From NCBI RefSeq assembly GCF_001274935.1, contig NZ_LILC01000007.1, forward strand, positions 62,001-126,000: a stretch of 64,000 nt of DNA, in the 5' to 3' direction. Positions 34,455 through 43,334 of this stretch are shown here, in pieces. The notes below the pieces were generated by a model. The model was not told the DNA's origin and made no database searches. It saw only the letters and a list, made by a program, of their open reading frames with translations. The position numbers were made by a program, and so were the translations under genes. This DNA is from Priestia koreensis. GTDB lineage: Bacteria > Bacillota > Bacilli > Bacillales > Bacillaceae_H. The stretch's first letter is position 1. Each line of letters begins with the position of its first letter.

Positions 34455-36422
34455 TTATTCCTCCTCTGCGACCGTTACGTTTTCGTTGTCTAAAATATTC
34501 GGATCGTCCTCTAAACCAAAGGCGACGTTGTTTTCAATCCATTTACGACGTGGCTCTACTTTGTCACCCATTAATGTTGTTACGCGGCGCTCTGCGCGTG
34601 CTGCATCGTCAATACGAACGCGAATGAGGGTACGAGTATCTGGATTCATTGTCGTTTCCCAAAGCTGATCGGCATTCATCTCACCAAGTCCTTTGTAGCG
34701 CTGAATCATATAGCCTTTTCCGACTTTTTTGATTGCCCCGTCTAGCTCATCATCGTTCCATGCGTATTCAATCACTTCTTTTTTGCCTGTTCCTCTGCTT
34801 ACTTTATAGAGAGGTGGTAGGGCAATAAATATACGACCCGCTTCAATAAGTGGTTTCATATAGCGATAGAAGAACGTAAGCAGTAGCACTTGAATGTGCG
34901 CTCCGTCCGTATCGGCATCGGTCATGATGACTACCTTGTCATAGTTAATATCATCTAAGTCAAAATCAGAGCCGACACCTGCGCCGATCGCATGAATGAT
35001 CGTGTTGATTTCTTCGTTTTTAAAGATATCCTGAAGCTTCGCCTTTTCGGTATTAATAACCTTTCCGCGAAGTGGCAGAACCGCTTGGAAACGACGATCA
35101 CGACCTTGTTTTGCTGAACCACCCGCTGAGTCACCCTCAACTAGGTATAGTTCATTTCGCTGTGGATTTCGTGACTGCGCTGGTGTTAGCTTTCCGCTGA
35201 GCACGGTTTCTTTGCGATTTTTCTTTTTCCCAGATCGAGCTTCTTCACGCGCTTTTCGTGCTGCTTCACGTGCTTGGGCGGCCTTAATGGCTTTTTTAAC
35301 AAGCGCTGTACTAATATCAGGGTTTTCCTCTAAAAAGTAAGCCAGTTTCTCAGAGATAACCGCATCAACAGATGAACGAGCTTCACTCGTTCCAAGCTTT
35401 CCTTTTGTTTGTCCCTCAAACTGTAGCAATGCTTCAGGAATACGAACCGAAACAATAGCCGCAAAGCCTTCTCGAATATCGTTCCCTTCTAAGTTTTTGT
35501 CTTTCTCTCTCAAAAGGTTCACTTTTCGTGCGTATTCGTTAAAGACGCGTGTGACAGCAGCCTTCGCTCCTGCTTCGTGCGTTCCGCCGTCTTTTGTGCG
35601 GACGTTGTTGACGAACGATAAGATATTTTCAGAGAATCCATCATTAAACTGAAATGAGAACTCCACTTCAATATCGTTTTGCACTCCTTCAAAGAACAGA
35701 ACAGGATGAAGAACGTCTTTTTCTTCATTTAAATATTCAACAAATGCTTGAATTCCATTTTCATAGTGAAAAACGTCTCGTTGATCATAGCGTTCATCAA
35801 TAAGCTCAATTTTTAACCCTTTGAGCAGGAACGCGGACTCACGTAGACGTTCACTTAACGTATCGTAGTTAAATGCAACCGTGCTAAAAATGGTTGGGTC
35901 TGGTTTGAAGTGGGTCGTGGTGCCCGTTTTTCGTGTTTTCCCGATCTTTTCAAGAGTTGTGACCGCTTTTCCGCCGTTTTCAAAGCGCTGGCGATGAATA
36001 AACCCATCGCGGTAAATCGTTACCTCTAGCCACTCTGACAGAGCATTTACAACCGATGCCCCAACGCCGTGAAGTCCTCCACTTGTTTTGTAGCCGCCTT
36101 GCCCAAACTTTCCTCCGGCATGAAGAACGGTAAAAATAATTTCTGGTGTTGGTTTTCCTAGTTTATGCATTCCCGTCGGCATTCCGCGTCCTTTATCTTG
36201 TACGGAAAGGGAAAGATCTTTATGTATTGTTACGATAATTTCGTCACCAAATCCTCCAAGTGCTTCATCGACTGAGTTGTCGACGATTTCGTATACGAGA
36301 TGGTGCAAACCGCGACTATCCGTACTCCCGATATACATACCAGGACGTTTACGAACAGCATCCAAGCCTTCTAAGACCTGAATCGCGTCTTCATTGTAGT
36401 CAAACTGTTGTTTCTTAGCCAA
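34455..36422 (-). CDS. parE: DNA topoisomerase IV subunit B
   Basis: 655 residues. GHKL ATPase motifs: YEIVDNSVDEALGG (~44-57), DKGRGMPTG (~76), GGLHGVGASVVNALS (~114). The TOPRIM domain has EGDSAGGSAKQGRDR (~430) and DADTDGAHI (~506). The insert RKAREEARSGKKKNRKE is typical of ParE/GyrB. It supplies ATP-driven strand passage with ParC, which follows directly. Upstream the gap 36423-36713 carries two hairpins (36519-36540, 36631-36658). Confidence 0.98.
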   Translation of the reverse strand: MAKKQQFDYNEDAIQVLEGLDAVRKRPGMYIGSTDSRGLHHLVYEIVDNSVDEALGGFGDEIIVTIHKDLSLSVQDKGRGMPTGMHKLGKPTPEIIFTVLHAGGKFGQGGYKTSGGLHGVGASVVNALSEWLEVTIYRDGFIHRQRFENGGKAVTTLEKIGKTRKTGTTTHFKPDPTIFSTVAFNYDTLSERLRESAFLLKGLKIELIDERYDQRDVFHYENGIQAFVEYLNEEKDVLHPVLFFEGVQNDIEVEFSFQFNDGFSENILSFVNNVRTKDGGTHEAGAKAAVTRVFNEYARKVNLLREKDKNLEGNDIREGFAAIVSVRIPEALLQFEGQTKGKLGTSEARSSVDAVISEKLAYFLEENPDISTALVKKAIKAAQAREAARKAREEARSGKKKNRKETVLSGKLTPAQSRNPQRNELYLVEGDSAGGSAKQGRDRRFQAVLPLRGKVINTEKAKLQDIFKNEEINTIIHAIGAGVGSDFDLDDINYDKVVIMTDADTDGAHIQVLLLTFFYRYMKPLIEAGRIFIALPPLYKVSRGTGKKEVIEYAWNDDELDGAIKKVGKGYMIQRYKGLGEMNADQLWETTMNPDTRTLIRVRIDDAARAERRVTTLMGDKVEPRRKWIENNVAFGLEDDPNILDNENVTVAEEE

Positions 36423-36518
36423 CCATACATACCCCTTTCATTTCTAGAACATAAGAACATATGTTTCGATTTTAGCATAACCATTGGAAAAGTCAAATGA
36501 GTTATGTCCCTCAAAAGC

Positions 36519-36540
36519 CTATATGATAGGCTTTTTGTTC
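36519..36540. terminator. hairpin upstream of parE
   Basis: AAAAGCCTAT and ATAGGCTTTTT form a compact stem with a two-base loop between yneT and parE. Confidence 0.5.
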
Positions 36541-36630
36541 TTTTTTTGTATATTTTGTTCAAAAGATAGTCTAAGCATTATTGTAGCGATAAATAATGAA
36601 TTCTAAAACCATTATTTACGAAAAAACGAA

Positions 36631-36658
36631 GAAAATCCTTGAAATATCAAGGATTTTC
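36631..36658 (-). terminator. terminator after yneT
   Basis: GAAAATCCTTGA and CAAGGATTTTC pair around a short loop, ~55 bases after the yneT stop on the minus strand. Confidence 0.6.
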
Positions 36659-36713
36659 AAGCGTGAGCGTGATGATAGACTCATCAAAAGCCATTCTTTT
36701 CTAATCACTTGTG

Positions 36714-37127
36714 TTACTTTGTGAGGGCGTGTTCGACTTTAATGCAACGATCCATAACGACCGTATACCCTTTGTCCGTAAGCAAATTATAAGCTTCTTC
36801 GCTTACACATCCTAGCTGTGACCAAAAAATATCCGCATCAATTGTTAAAAATTCGTTCGCCACGTCCAGTAAGTGTTCTGAACGACGAAATACATTCACA
36901 ATGTCAATGTGACCTTCAACTTCTTTTAGCGAAGCGACGGCTTTCACACCGAGCGCTGCTTCAATCGTTGGGTTAACAGGGATAATCTCATAGCCCGCTT
37001 TTTGCATGGCTTCTGAAACCATATAGGATGTTCGCGATGGATTGTCTGATAGCCCGACAACCGCAATCCGTTTGCTTTTTTTGAGTATCGCACCTAGCTC
37101 CTCACGACTTGGAATAGACATGGTCAT
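36714..37127 (-). CDS. yneT: CoA-binding domain protein YneT
   Basis: 137 residues from ATG 37127, with AAGGGAG eight bases upstream. A Rossmann-type CoA-binding domain: RIAVVGLSDNPSRTSYMVSE (~18-37), IIPVNPTIEAALGVKA, IDIVNVFRRSEHL and the C-terminal VVMDRCIKVEHAL. Conserved next to plsY and parE in Bacilli; its role is unknown. The divergent gap 37128-37572 has an AATTCGTG/CACGAATT inverted repeat (37482-37503) and plsY promoter elements but no gene. Confidence 0.9.
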   Translation of the reverse strand: MTMSIPSREELGAILKKSKRIAVVGLSDNPSRTSYMVSEAMQKAGYEIIPVNPTIEAALGVKAVASLKEVEGHIDIVNVFRRSEHLLDVANEFLTIDADIFWSQLGCVSEEAYNLLTDKGYTVVMDRCIKVEHALTK

Positions 37128-37572
37128 GTTCATGACTCCCTTCACGTTTCGTCTCTCGCTTTACGAATGCCTGCTTCTCTATGTATAGCGCAAAAAATCA
37201 AAGGAAGCAAGCAGAAGCCTATATAGAAAAGGTCTTCTTTTGCTAAATTCCCCTCTTTTTTGCTAAAAAAACATGGAACAAAGTAGGTCAATCACAGTTA
37301 GTTTCCACGACAAATGATAATTTTCCTCTCTCTTTTGTAAATAAAATTCTGGATCGCGAGGTTTTAAGGGAAACGAAGTCAGTATACACTGATTGTAAGG
37401 CGTTTCGAAAAAACTTGTGGTTTTCCAACTTTCTTGATACGATTAGAGCCGGTTTATCCGGAGAAAAAGGAAAATTCGTGCATCACCACGAATTATTTAC
37501 ATAAACCACGCTACGTTTTTCTCGGTAGCATGGTAAAATGAGAAGGATTGAATATAAAGGAGCTTACGAACT

Positions 37573-38169
37573 ATGGAATTTATTTTACCGATTCTTGCTT
37601 ATTTAATCGGTTCTGTTCCTTTCGCCCTTGTGGTAGGGAAATTAGGATATGGCGTTGACATCCGCGAACACGGAAGCGGAAATTTAGGAGGAACGAATAC
37701 CTTTCGTACATTAGGAGCCAAAGCAGGGCTCATGGTTACGATTGGTGACATTTTAAAGGGTACGCTTGCAACCGCTCTTCCTTTCTTGTTTGATGCAAAT
37801 ATTCACCCGTTATTTGTTGGATTATTTGCGGTCATTGGTCATGTTTATCCGATTTTTGCAAAATTTAAAGGTGGAAAAGCCGTTGCGACGTCTGGTGGAG
37901 TACTATTATTTTATAACCCAGTGATGTTTTTATTTTTGGTTTTATGCTTTTTCATCGCCTTATACATATCAAAATACGTTTCCTTATCGTCCATGATTAC
38001 CGGTGTATTTTTGTTTGTTTACACGTTGTTTTTAGGAGATCTCGTGCTCATTATTGTCGCTGTATTTCTCGCCTTATTTGTCATTATCAAACACCGTGCT
38101 AACATTCAGCGGATCATGAAAGGAACCGAGCCGAAAGTGACGTTTTTTAATAAACGAAAACGAACCTAA
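37573..38169 (+). CDS. plsY: acyl-phosphate:glycerol-3-phosphate acyltransferase
   Basis: 198 residues with five or more membrane segments. PlsY signature loops are present: [17 protein letters not shown] (~35-50), [13 protein letters not shown] (~97-109) and [17 protein letters not shown] near the end. It transfers acyl groups from acyl-phosphate to G3P, the first step of phospholipid synthesis, at the cytoplasmic membrane. AAAGGAG precedes ATG. Divergent from yneT as in B. subtilis. Confidence 0.96.
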   Translation: MEFILPILAYLIGSVPFALVVGKLGYGVDIREHGSGNLGGTNTFRTLGAKAGLMVTIGDILKGTLATALPFLFDANIHPLFVGLFAVIGHVYPIFAKFKGGKAVATSGGVLLFYNPVMFLFLVLCFFIALYISKYVSLSSMITGVFLFVYTLFLGDLVLIIVAVFLALFVIIKHRANIQRIMKGTEPKVTFFNKRKRT

Positions 38170-38200
38170 GAGATTGGATATCTTCCAATCTCTTTTTTTT
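38168..38200 (+). terminator. terminator after plsY
   Basis: AAGAGATTGGA and TCCAATCTCTT form an 11-bp stem followed by a run of T. Confidence 0.85.
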
Positions 38201-38263
38201 GCCATTTAGTCGTGGCACAGCATGATCAGAGAGGTTACACTAGTAAATGAAGGAGGAATGAAT

Positions 38264-38449
38264 ATGGATATTGCTGCTTTATCCGTGAATATGAATCAAG
38301 CTTCATTACAGCAAAATGTTAGCATTGCCTTAATGAAAAAGACGATGAATATTGCACAAGTCAACGCACAGGCCATGAATCAACTTCTCATGCAGGCTGC
38401 TCCTGCTCCGCACCCTACATCAGGTCACCATATTGATGTAAAAGGATAA
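38264..38449 (+). CDS. YjfB family small protein
   Basis: 61 residues from ATG 38264, with AGGAGG seven bases upstream; an ATG two codons earlier is too close to it. MDIAALSVNMNQASLQQNVS and LMKKTMNIAQVNAQAMNQLL, then a His/Pro tail, match the YjfB family. Helical, cytoplasmic, no known activity. Stands alone between two terminators. Confidence 0.8.
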   Translation: MDIAALSVNMNQASLQQNVSIALMKKTMNIAQVNAQAMNQLLMQAAPAPHPTSGHHIDVKG

Positions 38450-38452
38450 CCC

Positions 38453-38505
38453 AAAAAGAGGTGAGAAAGAGACGAATGCGCTTCGTTTCTTTCCACCTCT
38501 TTTTT
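38453..38505. terminator. bidirectional terminator between yjfB-like and plsC-like genes
   Basis: AAAAAGAGGTG and CACCTCTTTTT pair with further pairing inside (AAAGAGACGAA/TTCGTTTCTTT). Confidence 0.75.
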
Positions 38506-39073
38506 ACTTTTCAAGCGTACGGAACGTTTGGGAGAGAATTTCGTTCCACTCCTCAACGCTTTTATCTTTTGATACCGGAATCGGTTCTCCGAAGATGACG
38601 GTTCGGCGCTTTCGCTTCAGCACGTCACGAAAACGATGTGGGCCGACATAAACAGCGGGAACAATCGGCACGCCTGCTCGCGAAGCGATCCGAACGGCTC
38701 CTTGTTTCAGAGAATCATCTTCAGCAGATCGTGTTCCGGACGGAAAGATGCCCACGACTTTTTGCTTTTTTAAAAGCTGAAGTGGAATCTTAACGGCACT
38801 TGGCCCTGGATTTTCACGATCTACCGGAAACACATGAAGACTCGTTAGCAGTTTATTAATCACTGACAGTCGGAACAGCTCTTTTTTGGCCATAAAATGA
38901 ATCGGTACAGGATGAAGCGCAATGCCTAAACAGACGACATCATACCAGCTTTTATGCGTACATACAACGATAAAAGGTGTGTCTGTTGGAACCGCTTCTT
39001 TCTGATGAACCGTAAGCTTCCCCCCTACGATACGTAAAAATCCTTGCACGGTCTTTGCTGCAAATGTATACAT
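38504..39073 (-). CDS. 1-acyl-sn-glycerol-3-phosphate acyltransferase-like protein
   Basis: 189 residues from ATG 39073, two bases after the KASIII gene stop; AAAGGAG lies in the KASIII end. PlsC-family motif I is HKSWYD (HX4D), motif III is FPSGTRS where Ser replaces the usual Glu of FPEGTR, and motif IV is VPIVPAVYVG. It would acylate lysophosphatidate. The Ser substitution may change acyl-acceptor binding. The KASIII neighbour and FapR site place it in fatty acid/phospholipid metabolism. Confidence 0.85.
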   Translation of the reverse strand: MYTFAAKTVQGFLRIVGGKLTVHQKEAVPTDTPFIVVCTHKSWYDVVCLGIALHPVPIHFMAKKELFRLSVINKLLTSLHVFPVDRENPGPSAVKIPLQLLKKQKVVGIFPSGTRSAEDDSLKQGAVRIASRAGVPIVPAVYVGPHRFRDVLKRKRRTVIFGEPIPVSKDKSVEEWNEILSQTFRTLEK

Positions 39074-39075
39074 AA

Positions 39076-40068
39076 CTACTTTGTCTCCTTTAAATGCCAT
39101 GTTAGTAGGTGTCCTGCATAGGTCAATCCCCCACCAAATCCGTACAGCAACACCGTATCCCCGTTTTGAAGTTTTCCTTCTTTTAACGCGATATCGAGCG
39201 CGAGCGGAATGGAAACCGCTGAGGTATTACCATGGTTCTCAACACTTGTGAGCGTTCGCTCTAGCGGAAATCCTGACTTTTCACAAATCGATTCAATCAT
39301 TCGAAGATTTGCGCTATGAGGGACGAACCAGCTGATCTCCTCTTGCTTCATGCTTGCCCTCTTAAGCAATTCGTTCATTCCTTGAGGAACATTTCTCACA
39401 GCCCACTTGTATACTTCACGGCCATTTTGCACCATTTTTCCGTGGGAAATCAGGTTTTCTCCCTGCATGGTGGTCGATAAGTTTGTTCGGTAAATATGCT
39501 TACCTCCCTGTCCGTACGTTCCCGTATGCGAGCTTAAAAAACTTGGCCGTGAAGAATCATATTCTACTAACATAGCAGCCGCTCCGTCGCCAAACAGTAC
39601 ACATGTAGAACGATCGCTATAATCGGTTACTTTTGATAACGTTTCAGCTGCGATTACTAATACCTTTCGATGCAACCCTGACGTTACAAATCCATTAGCC
39701 ATGTGAAGCGCATATGTAAAGCCCGCGCACGTAGCGTTCAGATCCATTGCACTTGCTTGCGGTATATTAAAATACTGCTGAATTTGGCAAGCAACGCTCG
39801 GAAACGCGTAGTCAGCGGTTGTCGTCGCCACCAGAATACAGTCCACCTCATGTATATTCGTTTCGTATCGCGCAAGCAGGTCTTCTATCGCTCTACAGGC
39901 AAGCATTGACGAGAATTCCATTTCTCCTGCTATTCTGCGCTCTTTCATTCCTGTTCGCTGTGTAATCCATTCATCGTTTGTATCGACCAGCTTTTCTAAA
40001 TCGGCATTTGTCAACCGTCGTTCCGGTACGTATGTGCCCATTGCTGTTAATCTTGCGGTTGATTTCAT
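39076..40068 (-). CDS. fabH: beta-ketoacyl-ACP synthase III
   Basis: 330 residues. The Cys-His-Asn triad is Cys114 in LNATCAGFTYA, His in FVPHSANLRM (~251) and Asn in ENHGNTSA (~281). It starts fatty acid synthesis by condensing acyl-CoA with malonyl-ACP. The closest B. subtilis counterpart is probably FabHB (YhfB), since it is outside a fab operon. It is the first gene of a two-gene unit with the plsC-like gene, behind a FapR operator. Confidence 0.9.
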   Translation of the reverse strand: MKSTARLTAMGTYVPERRLTNADLEKLVDTNDEWITQRTGMKERRIAGEMEFSSMLACRAIEDLLARYETNIHEVDCILVATTTADYAFPSVACQIQQYFNIPQASAMDLNATCAGFTYALHMANGFVTSGLHRKVLVIAAETLSKVTDYSDRSTCVLFGDGAAAMLVEYDSSRPSFLSSHTGTYGQGGKHIYRTNLSTTMQGENLISHGKMVQNGREVYKWAVRNVPQGMNELLKRASMKQEEISWFVPHSANLRMIESICEKSGFPLERTLTSVENHGNTSAVSIPLALDIALKEGKLQNGDTVLLYGFGGGLTYAGHLLTWHLKETK

Positions 40069-40107
40069 TTTTATCCGCCCCTTTTTATGATCTGTTAATA
40101 TATTTAG

Positions 40108-40136
40108 ATATTAGTACTAGGTACTAATTATGTCAA
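40108..40136 (-). promoter_or_regulatory. promoter with embedded FapR operator
   Basis: On the minus strand TTGACA, 17 bases, TAATAT. The spacer and -10 carry ATTAGTACCTAGTACTAAT (40128-40110), very close to the FapR consensus and a near-perfect palindrome. FapR would repress until malonyl-CoA rises. Confidence 0.85.
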
Positions 40137-40193
40137 TATTTTTACAATCGTCATAAAAAAAGACCCTTTCTGCTACGAAAGAGTTTTTTTTTC

Positions 40194-41000
40194 TTATCGT
40201 TCCTTTAAAATGGATGACACGATGTATTTCGAGTCCCATTCCCCACGTGAAAAGGTAATGATCGGGTATTTTTTAGGAAAAAGAGACTGTTTGATTTCCT
40301 CTATTTTATAGCCCTCTTTGTTTAATTGAATGACTTTTTCTTGAACGCCTCTTAAATAATCAAGTTTATAGTGTAACTTCTTTTTTCCGTCTTTTATATA
40401 GCCCGCATGACAGCAAAACATTTCGCTAAAATCATGTTCTAGCACGTGCTCAATTGAACGAATAATGGTCGGAATACTTTCTTCTCGAAGCGCTACCTTC
40501 GTTTTTGGTGACACGTACAAATCACCTGAAAAGAGCTGTCCTGTGGATTCGTTTAAAAACGAAACGTGATCGGCCGCATGACCAGGCGTTGAGAGAACCC
40601 TCCAGTGAGCGTTTCTAGATGAGAAGGTTTCAGGCATATCTTGTGAAGAAAACGGGGGACGTTTTCCCCAAAAGAAACGGCGATAAAATGGATAGTTTGC
40701 TTTTTTCATGCAGTCGTTTTTGTAAAGCGGATTCATATATACCGGAATATTCTGTTCTGCACAATACAGCGCATTTCCCGTATGGTCTTCGTGATAGTGT
40801 GTAATCATTGTCATGTCTGGCTGGACATCATCAATGAACGGACGAAACACTTGCCTTAAGGAGTGTGAGCCCGTATCAATTAAGACTCCGTCTTGAAAAA
40901 AAGCAAAACAGTTAAGACGAACGCCAAACGCTTCATTTCGCCCTTCGCAATACTGAACATCGGACTGTTCTCCTCTTGATGAGTGTTGTTTCACAAACAT
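40194..41000 (-). CDS. metallo-beta-lactamase fold hydrolase
   Basis: 268 residues. Zinc ligands: THYHEDHTGN (HxHxDH, ~76-85), the His in STPGHAADHV (~142), the Asp in FSGDLYV (~163) and the His in CCHAGYI (~204). A full MBL site, cytoplasmic, substrate unknown. The unusual CYRRFFWGKRPP-like basic insert after motif 2 (PFYRRFFWGKRPPF) is notable. A weak hairpin at 40155-40190 ends the unit. Confidence 0.85.
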   Translation of the reverse strand: MFVKQHSSRGEQSDVQYCEGRNEAFGVRLNCFAFFQDGVLIDTGSHSLRQVFRPFIDDVQPDMTMITHYHEDHTGNALYCAEQNIPVYMNPLYKNDCMKKANYPFYRRFFWGKRPPFSSQDMPETFSSRNAHWRVLSTPGHAADHVSFLNESTGQLFSGDLYVSPKTKVALREESIPTIIRSIEHVLEHDFSEMFCCHAGYIKDGKKKLHYKLDYLRGVQEKVIQLNKEGYKIEEIKQSLFPKKYPIITFSRGEWDSKYIVSSILKER

Positions 41001-41091
41001 AATAGATCCCCCTTTATTTGCTTACTCTTAGCTACTACTATATCATATGAATGGCTATTCATTCACTTTTATCTGAACGAGGCGCATGAAG

Positions 41092-41466
41092 TCATCTAAC
41101 CGGCTCCTTTTTACGGTTCGTTAGCCACATAACAAGAAGCTGAGGAAGCAAATTCAAACAACTAATCAATAGCAGTACTTGATGGGGAGCAAATGGTTTG
41201 AAATAACCGTGGTCCCAACCATCTCCTAACGTTATATCCATTCTGTAGAGAAAGTACAACGAAATCATGGCTGACGCTAGATTACCAACCATAAACGGAA
41301 TGATATTGTTAAATACTCGGCTTGAAACGGCCAGTATTGACGTACCTACAATCATAGTCAAATAGCCGATCATAGACGCGTTCGCCCAATCTTGGTACAT
41401 CGACACATAACCGAATGGAAAACAGTATAAACAAATAATTAACAGATTTATTATAAACTTTCGCAT
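41092..41466 (-). CDS. four-span membrane protein
   Basis: 124 residues with hydrophobic segments at ~5-22, ~33-50, ~58-73 and ~93-113, and a polar loop (DITLGDGWDHGYFKPFAPHQ) before the last. GGAGAGAG precedes ATG. A perfect 14-bp inverted repeat lies 22 bases upstream of the start. Family not recognised. Confidence 0.65.
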   Translation of the reverse strand: MRKFIINLLIICLYCFPFGYVSMYQDWANASMIGYLTMIVGTSILAVSSRVFNNIIPFMVGNLASAMISLYFLYRMDITLGDGWDHGYFKPFAPHQVLLLISCLNLLPQLLVMWLTNRKKEPVR

Positions 41467-41488
41467 CGTCTCTCTCCTTATTCAAAAA

Positions 41489-41524
41489 GTCCACTAATAG
41501 TGTAAATTTTCACTATTAGTGGAC
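41489..41524. repeat. perfect 14-bp inverted repeat
   Basis: GTCCACTAATAGTG, an 8-base AT loop, then CACTATTAGTGGAC. It lies just upstream of the membrane-protein gene's ribosome site. No T tract follows on either strand, so it looks more like an operator or an mRNA 5' stem than a terminator. Confidence 0.65.
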
Positions 41525-41595
41525 GATTTTCAACAAAAAACTGCTGGATAAACTAAAAATTTTTGCTTTAAATGTGCTAAGCATACGGTCATAAG

Positions 41596-41636
41596 AAAAA
41601 GGATGCGAAAATCGTTGAGATTTCGCATCCTTTTTT
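41596..41636. terminator. terminator after the aldo/keto reductase gene
   Basis: AAAAAGGATGCGAAA and TTTCGCATCCTTTTTT form a perfect 15-bp stem. Confidence 0.8.
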
Positions 41637-41696
41637 ATAGTCCGCCATGTTGCATTCTGAAACATAACCTAGTATTTGAATTTAGCTCGCTTATTA

Positions 41697-42662
41697 CTAC
41701 AGCTGAATATTCTCTACTTCTTGTTTTAATTCATCTGTCCAAATCCAATCACTAATCTCCGCTGCATCCGTCACATGATAAGCTTTGCTTGCACCAATAA
41801 TGGCTGATGTGACCGCTGGCTGATTCAGTACCCAGCTTAGCGCAAATTGAGAAAGACTGACTTCCTGCTGATCCGCTATTTTTTGATATTGCTTCACAAG
41901 CTCAAAATTCCGCTCTGTGAAATAGTTTTGAATAAGCTTTTCTCCTCTAGCTGCACGACTATCTGCTGGTACATCGCCCATGTGCTTGTACTTTCCTGAC
42001 AGCATGCCTCTGGCCATTGGGCTATACGTTAACACTCCAACCCCTTCTGATTCACAAAATGGCAGAAGCTCTTGCTCGATTTCACGTGAAAGAAGATTGT
42101 ATTGCGGTTGAACCGAAATGAATTTTTCTAGGTTCAGCCGTTCACTAATGCCATGGGATTTTGCAATTTGCCATGCGGCATAGTTTGAGCATCCGATATA
42201 ACGAACCTTCCCTTGACGAACGAGATCATCTAACGCTCGAAGCGTCTCATCTAATGGAGTGTTCGGATCAAAAATATGTACCTGATATAAATCAATGTAA
42301 TCCGTTTGTAGCCGTTTTAAGGACTGCTCTGCCTCACGCATAATGTGCGTACGAGAGAGACCGGACTGATTTTTCTTGTGGCCCATGCGGATACCAACCT
42401 TCGTCGCCAGTACCACGTCATCACGGCGCCCCTTCAGTGCACGACCGATAATCTCCTCTGATTCACCCGTCCCGTATGGAACCTCCGTGTCCTGACCTTT
42501 TCCATAATAGTTGGCGGTATCGATAAAGTTAATGCCTTGATCAATGGCTGTATCTAAAATATCCGCAGACGCTTTTTCATCAATCCAACGTCCGAATGCC
42601 ATTGTTCCTAAGCAAAGATTTGATACTTGTAATCCTGTACGACCTAGCTGTTTATATTGCAT
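41697..42662 (-). CDS. aldo/keto reductase
   Basis: 321 residues from ATG 42662, with AGGTG six bases upstream. Family signs: MQYKQLGRTGLQVSNLCLGT at the N-terminus, catalytic Asp-Tyr-Lys-His from FIDTANYYGKG (~50), VVLATKVG and DLYQVHIFDP, and the NADPH-binding end LNQPAVTSAIIGASK. It reduces carbonyls with NADPH in the cytoplasm; B. subtilis YccK-like. Monocistronic. Confidence 0.92.
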   Translation of the reverse strand: MQYKQLGRTGLQVSNLCLGTMAFGRWIDEKASADILDTAIDQGINFIDTANYYGKGQDTEVPYGTGESEEIIGRALKGRRDDVVLATKVGIRMGHKKNQSGLSRTHIMREAEQSLKRLQTDYIDLYQVHIFDPNTPLDETLRALDDLVRQGKVRYIGCSNYAAWQIAKSHGISERLNLEKFISVQPQYNLLSREIEQELLPFCESEGVGVLTYSPMARGMLSGKYKHMGDVPADSRAARGEKLIQNYFTERNFELVKQYQKIADQQEVSLSQFALSWVLNQPAVTSAIIGASKAYHVTDAAEISDWIWTDELKQEVENIQL

Positions 42663-42805
42663 CCTCATCACCTCATTGATTTTTTGTTAAGTATACCCTT
42701 AATTGGAAAGTCATCCAATTAATTCGCTCAGCTTATAAAAAACGAGGCGCTACTCACCAATAAAAGCTCCTACAATACGCCTGATTCTTACGTAGACAAA
42801 AAAAT

Positions 42806-42831
42806 AACCACATCGCTCGTACGATGTGGTT
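42806..42831. terminator. terminator
   Basis: AACCACATCG and CGATGTGGTT form a perfect 10-bp stem just after the following minus-strand gene. Confidence 0.7.
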
Positions 42832-42837
42832 GATGTA

Positions 42838-43251
42838 TTATTTAGACTGTTTTTGTAGCTCCTGAAGTGCCACCACTTTTAAAGCCGCTAGTTCATCAGG
42901 CGATAGCCGTTGCTCTGCAAGCTGCATCAATTCTTGCTTTTCCTGCGGTGTAGCGCCTCCTTTTACTTTTTTCGCGGCATCAGCTAATTCAGAAGTCGAG
43001 AACTTTTTCATGACCGTCTTTACAGCATCTTCTTTTGTATGAAAAGGCAATTTACTTTTATCAACTTGACTAACTTCTTTTGCGAGCTGATCAATATTGG
43101 CATACTGCTTTGCTTTAGAAATTTGCTCATCTGTGAGCCATTCTTTTTGTGCAATTGCAACCACTTTATTCGATACATAGTTAAGCGCGACGCGATAGCC
43201 GCCGTATCCAATCGCTGCTAAAATAACAATGGTAATTAAAAACTTTTTCAT
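42838..43251 (-). CDS. membrane-anchored helical protein
   Basis: 137 residues from ATG 43251. An N-terminal signal-anchor (KKFLITIVILAAIGYGGYRV) is followed by a charged helical domain (EWLTDEQISKAKQYANIDQL, LSPDELAALKVVALQELQKQ). It is likely attached to the membrane facing outward. Unknown function. Upstream ORF extension lacks a ribosome site. Confidence 0.65.
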   Translation of the reverse strand: MKKFLITIVILAAIGYGGYRVALNYVSNKVVAIAQKEWLTDEQISKAKQYANIDQLAKEVSQVDKSKLPFHTKEDAVKTVMKKFSTSELADAAKKVKGGATPQEKQELMQLAEQRLSPDELAALKVVALQELQKQSK

Positions 43252-43334
43252 CACTGTCCCACTTTCAATATAATGGTTTTTTGAGAAATATTTAGTGTAC
43301 TCCATTATACAATAGGAATTGGGTGAAAGAAAAG

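Noticed and set aside
34366..34668. Plus-strand ORFs opposite parC/parE
   Set aside because: Typical antisense shadows of conserved genes with Ser/Arg-rich nonsense composition.
37128..37572. Riboswitch or small RNA in the yneT-plsY gap
   Set aside because: One 8-bp inverted repeat and AT-rich DNA; no recognisable riboswitch core or terminator arrangement.
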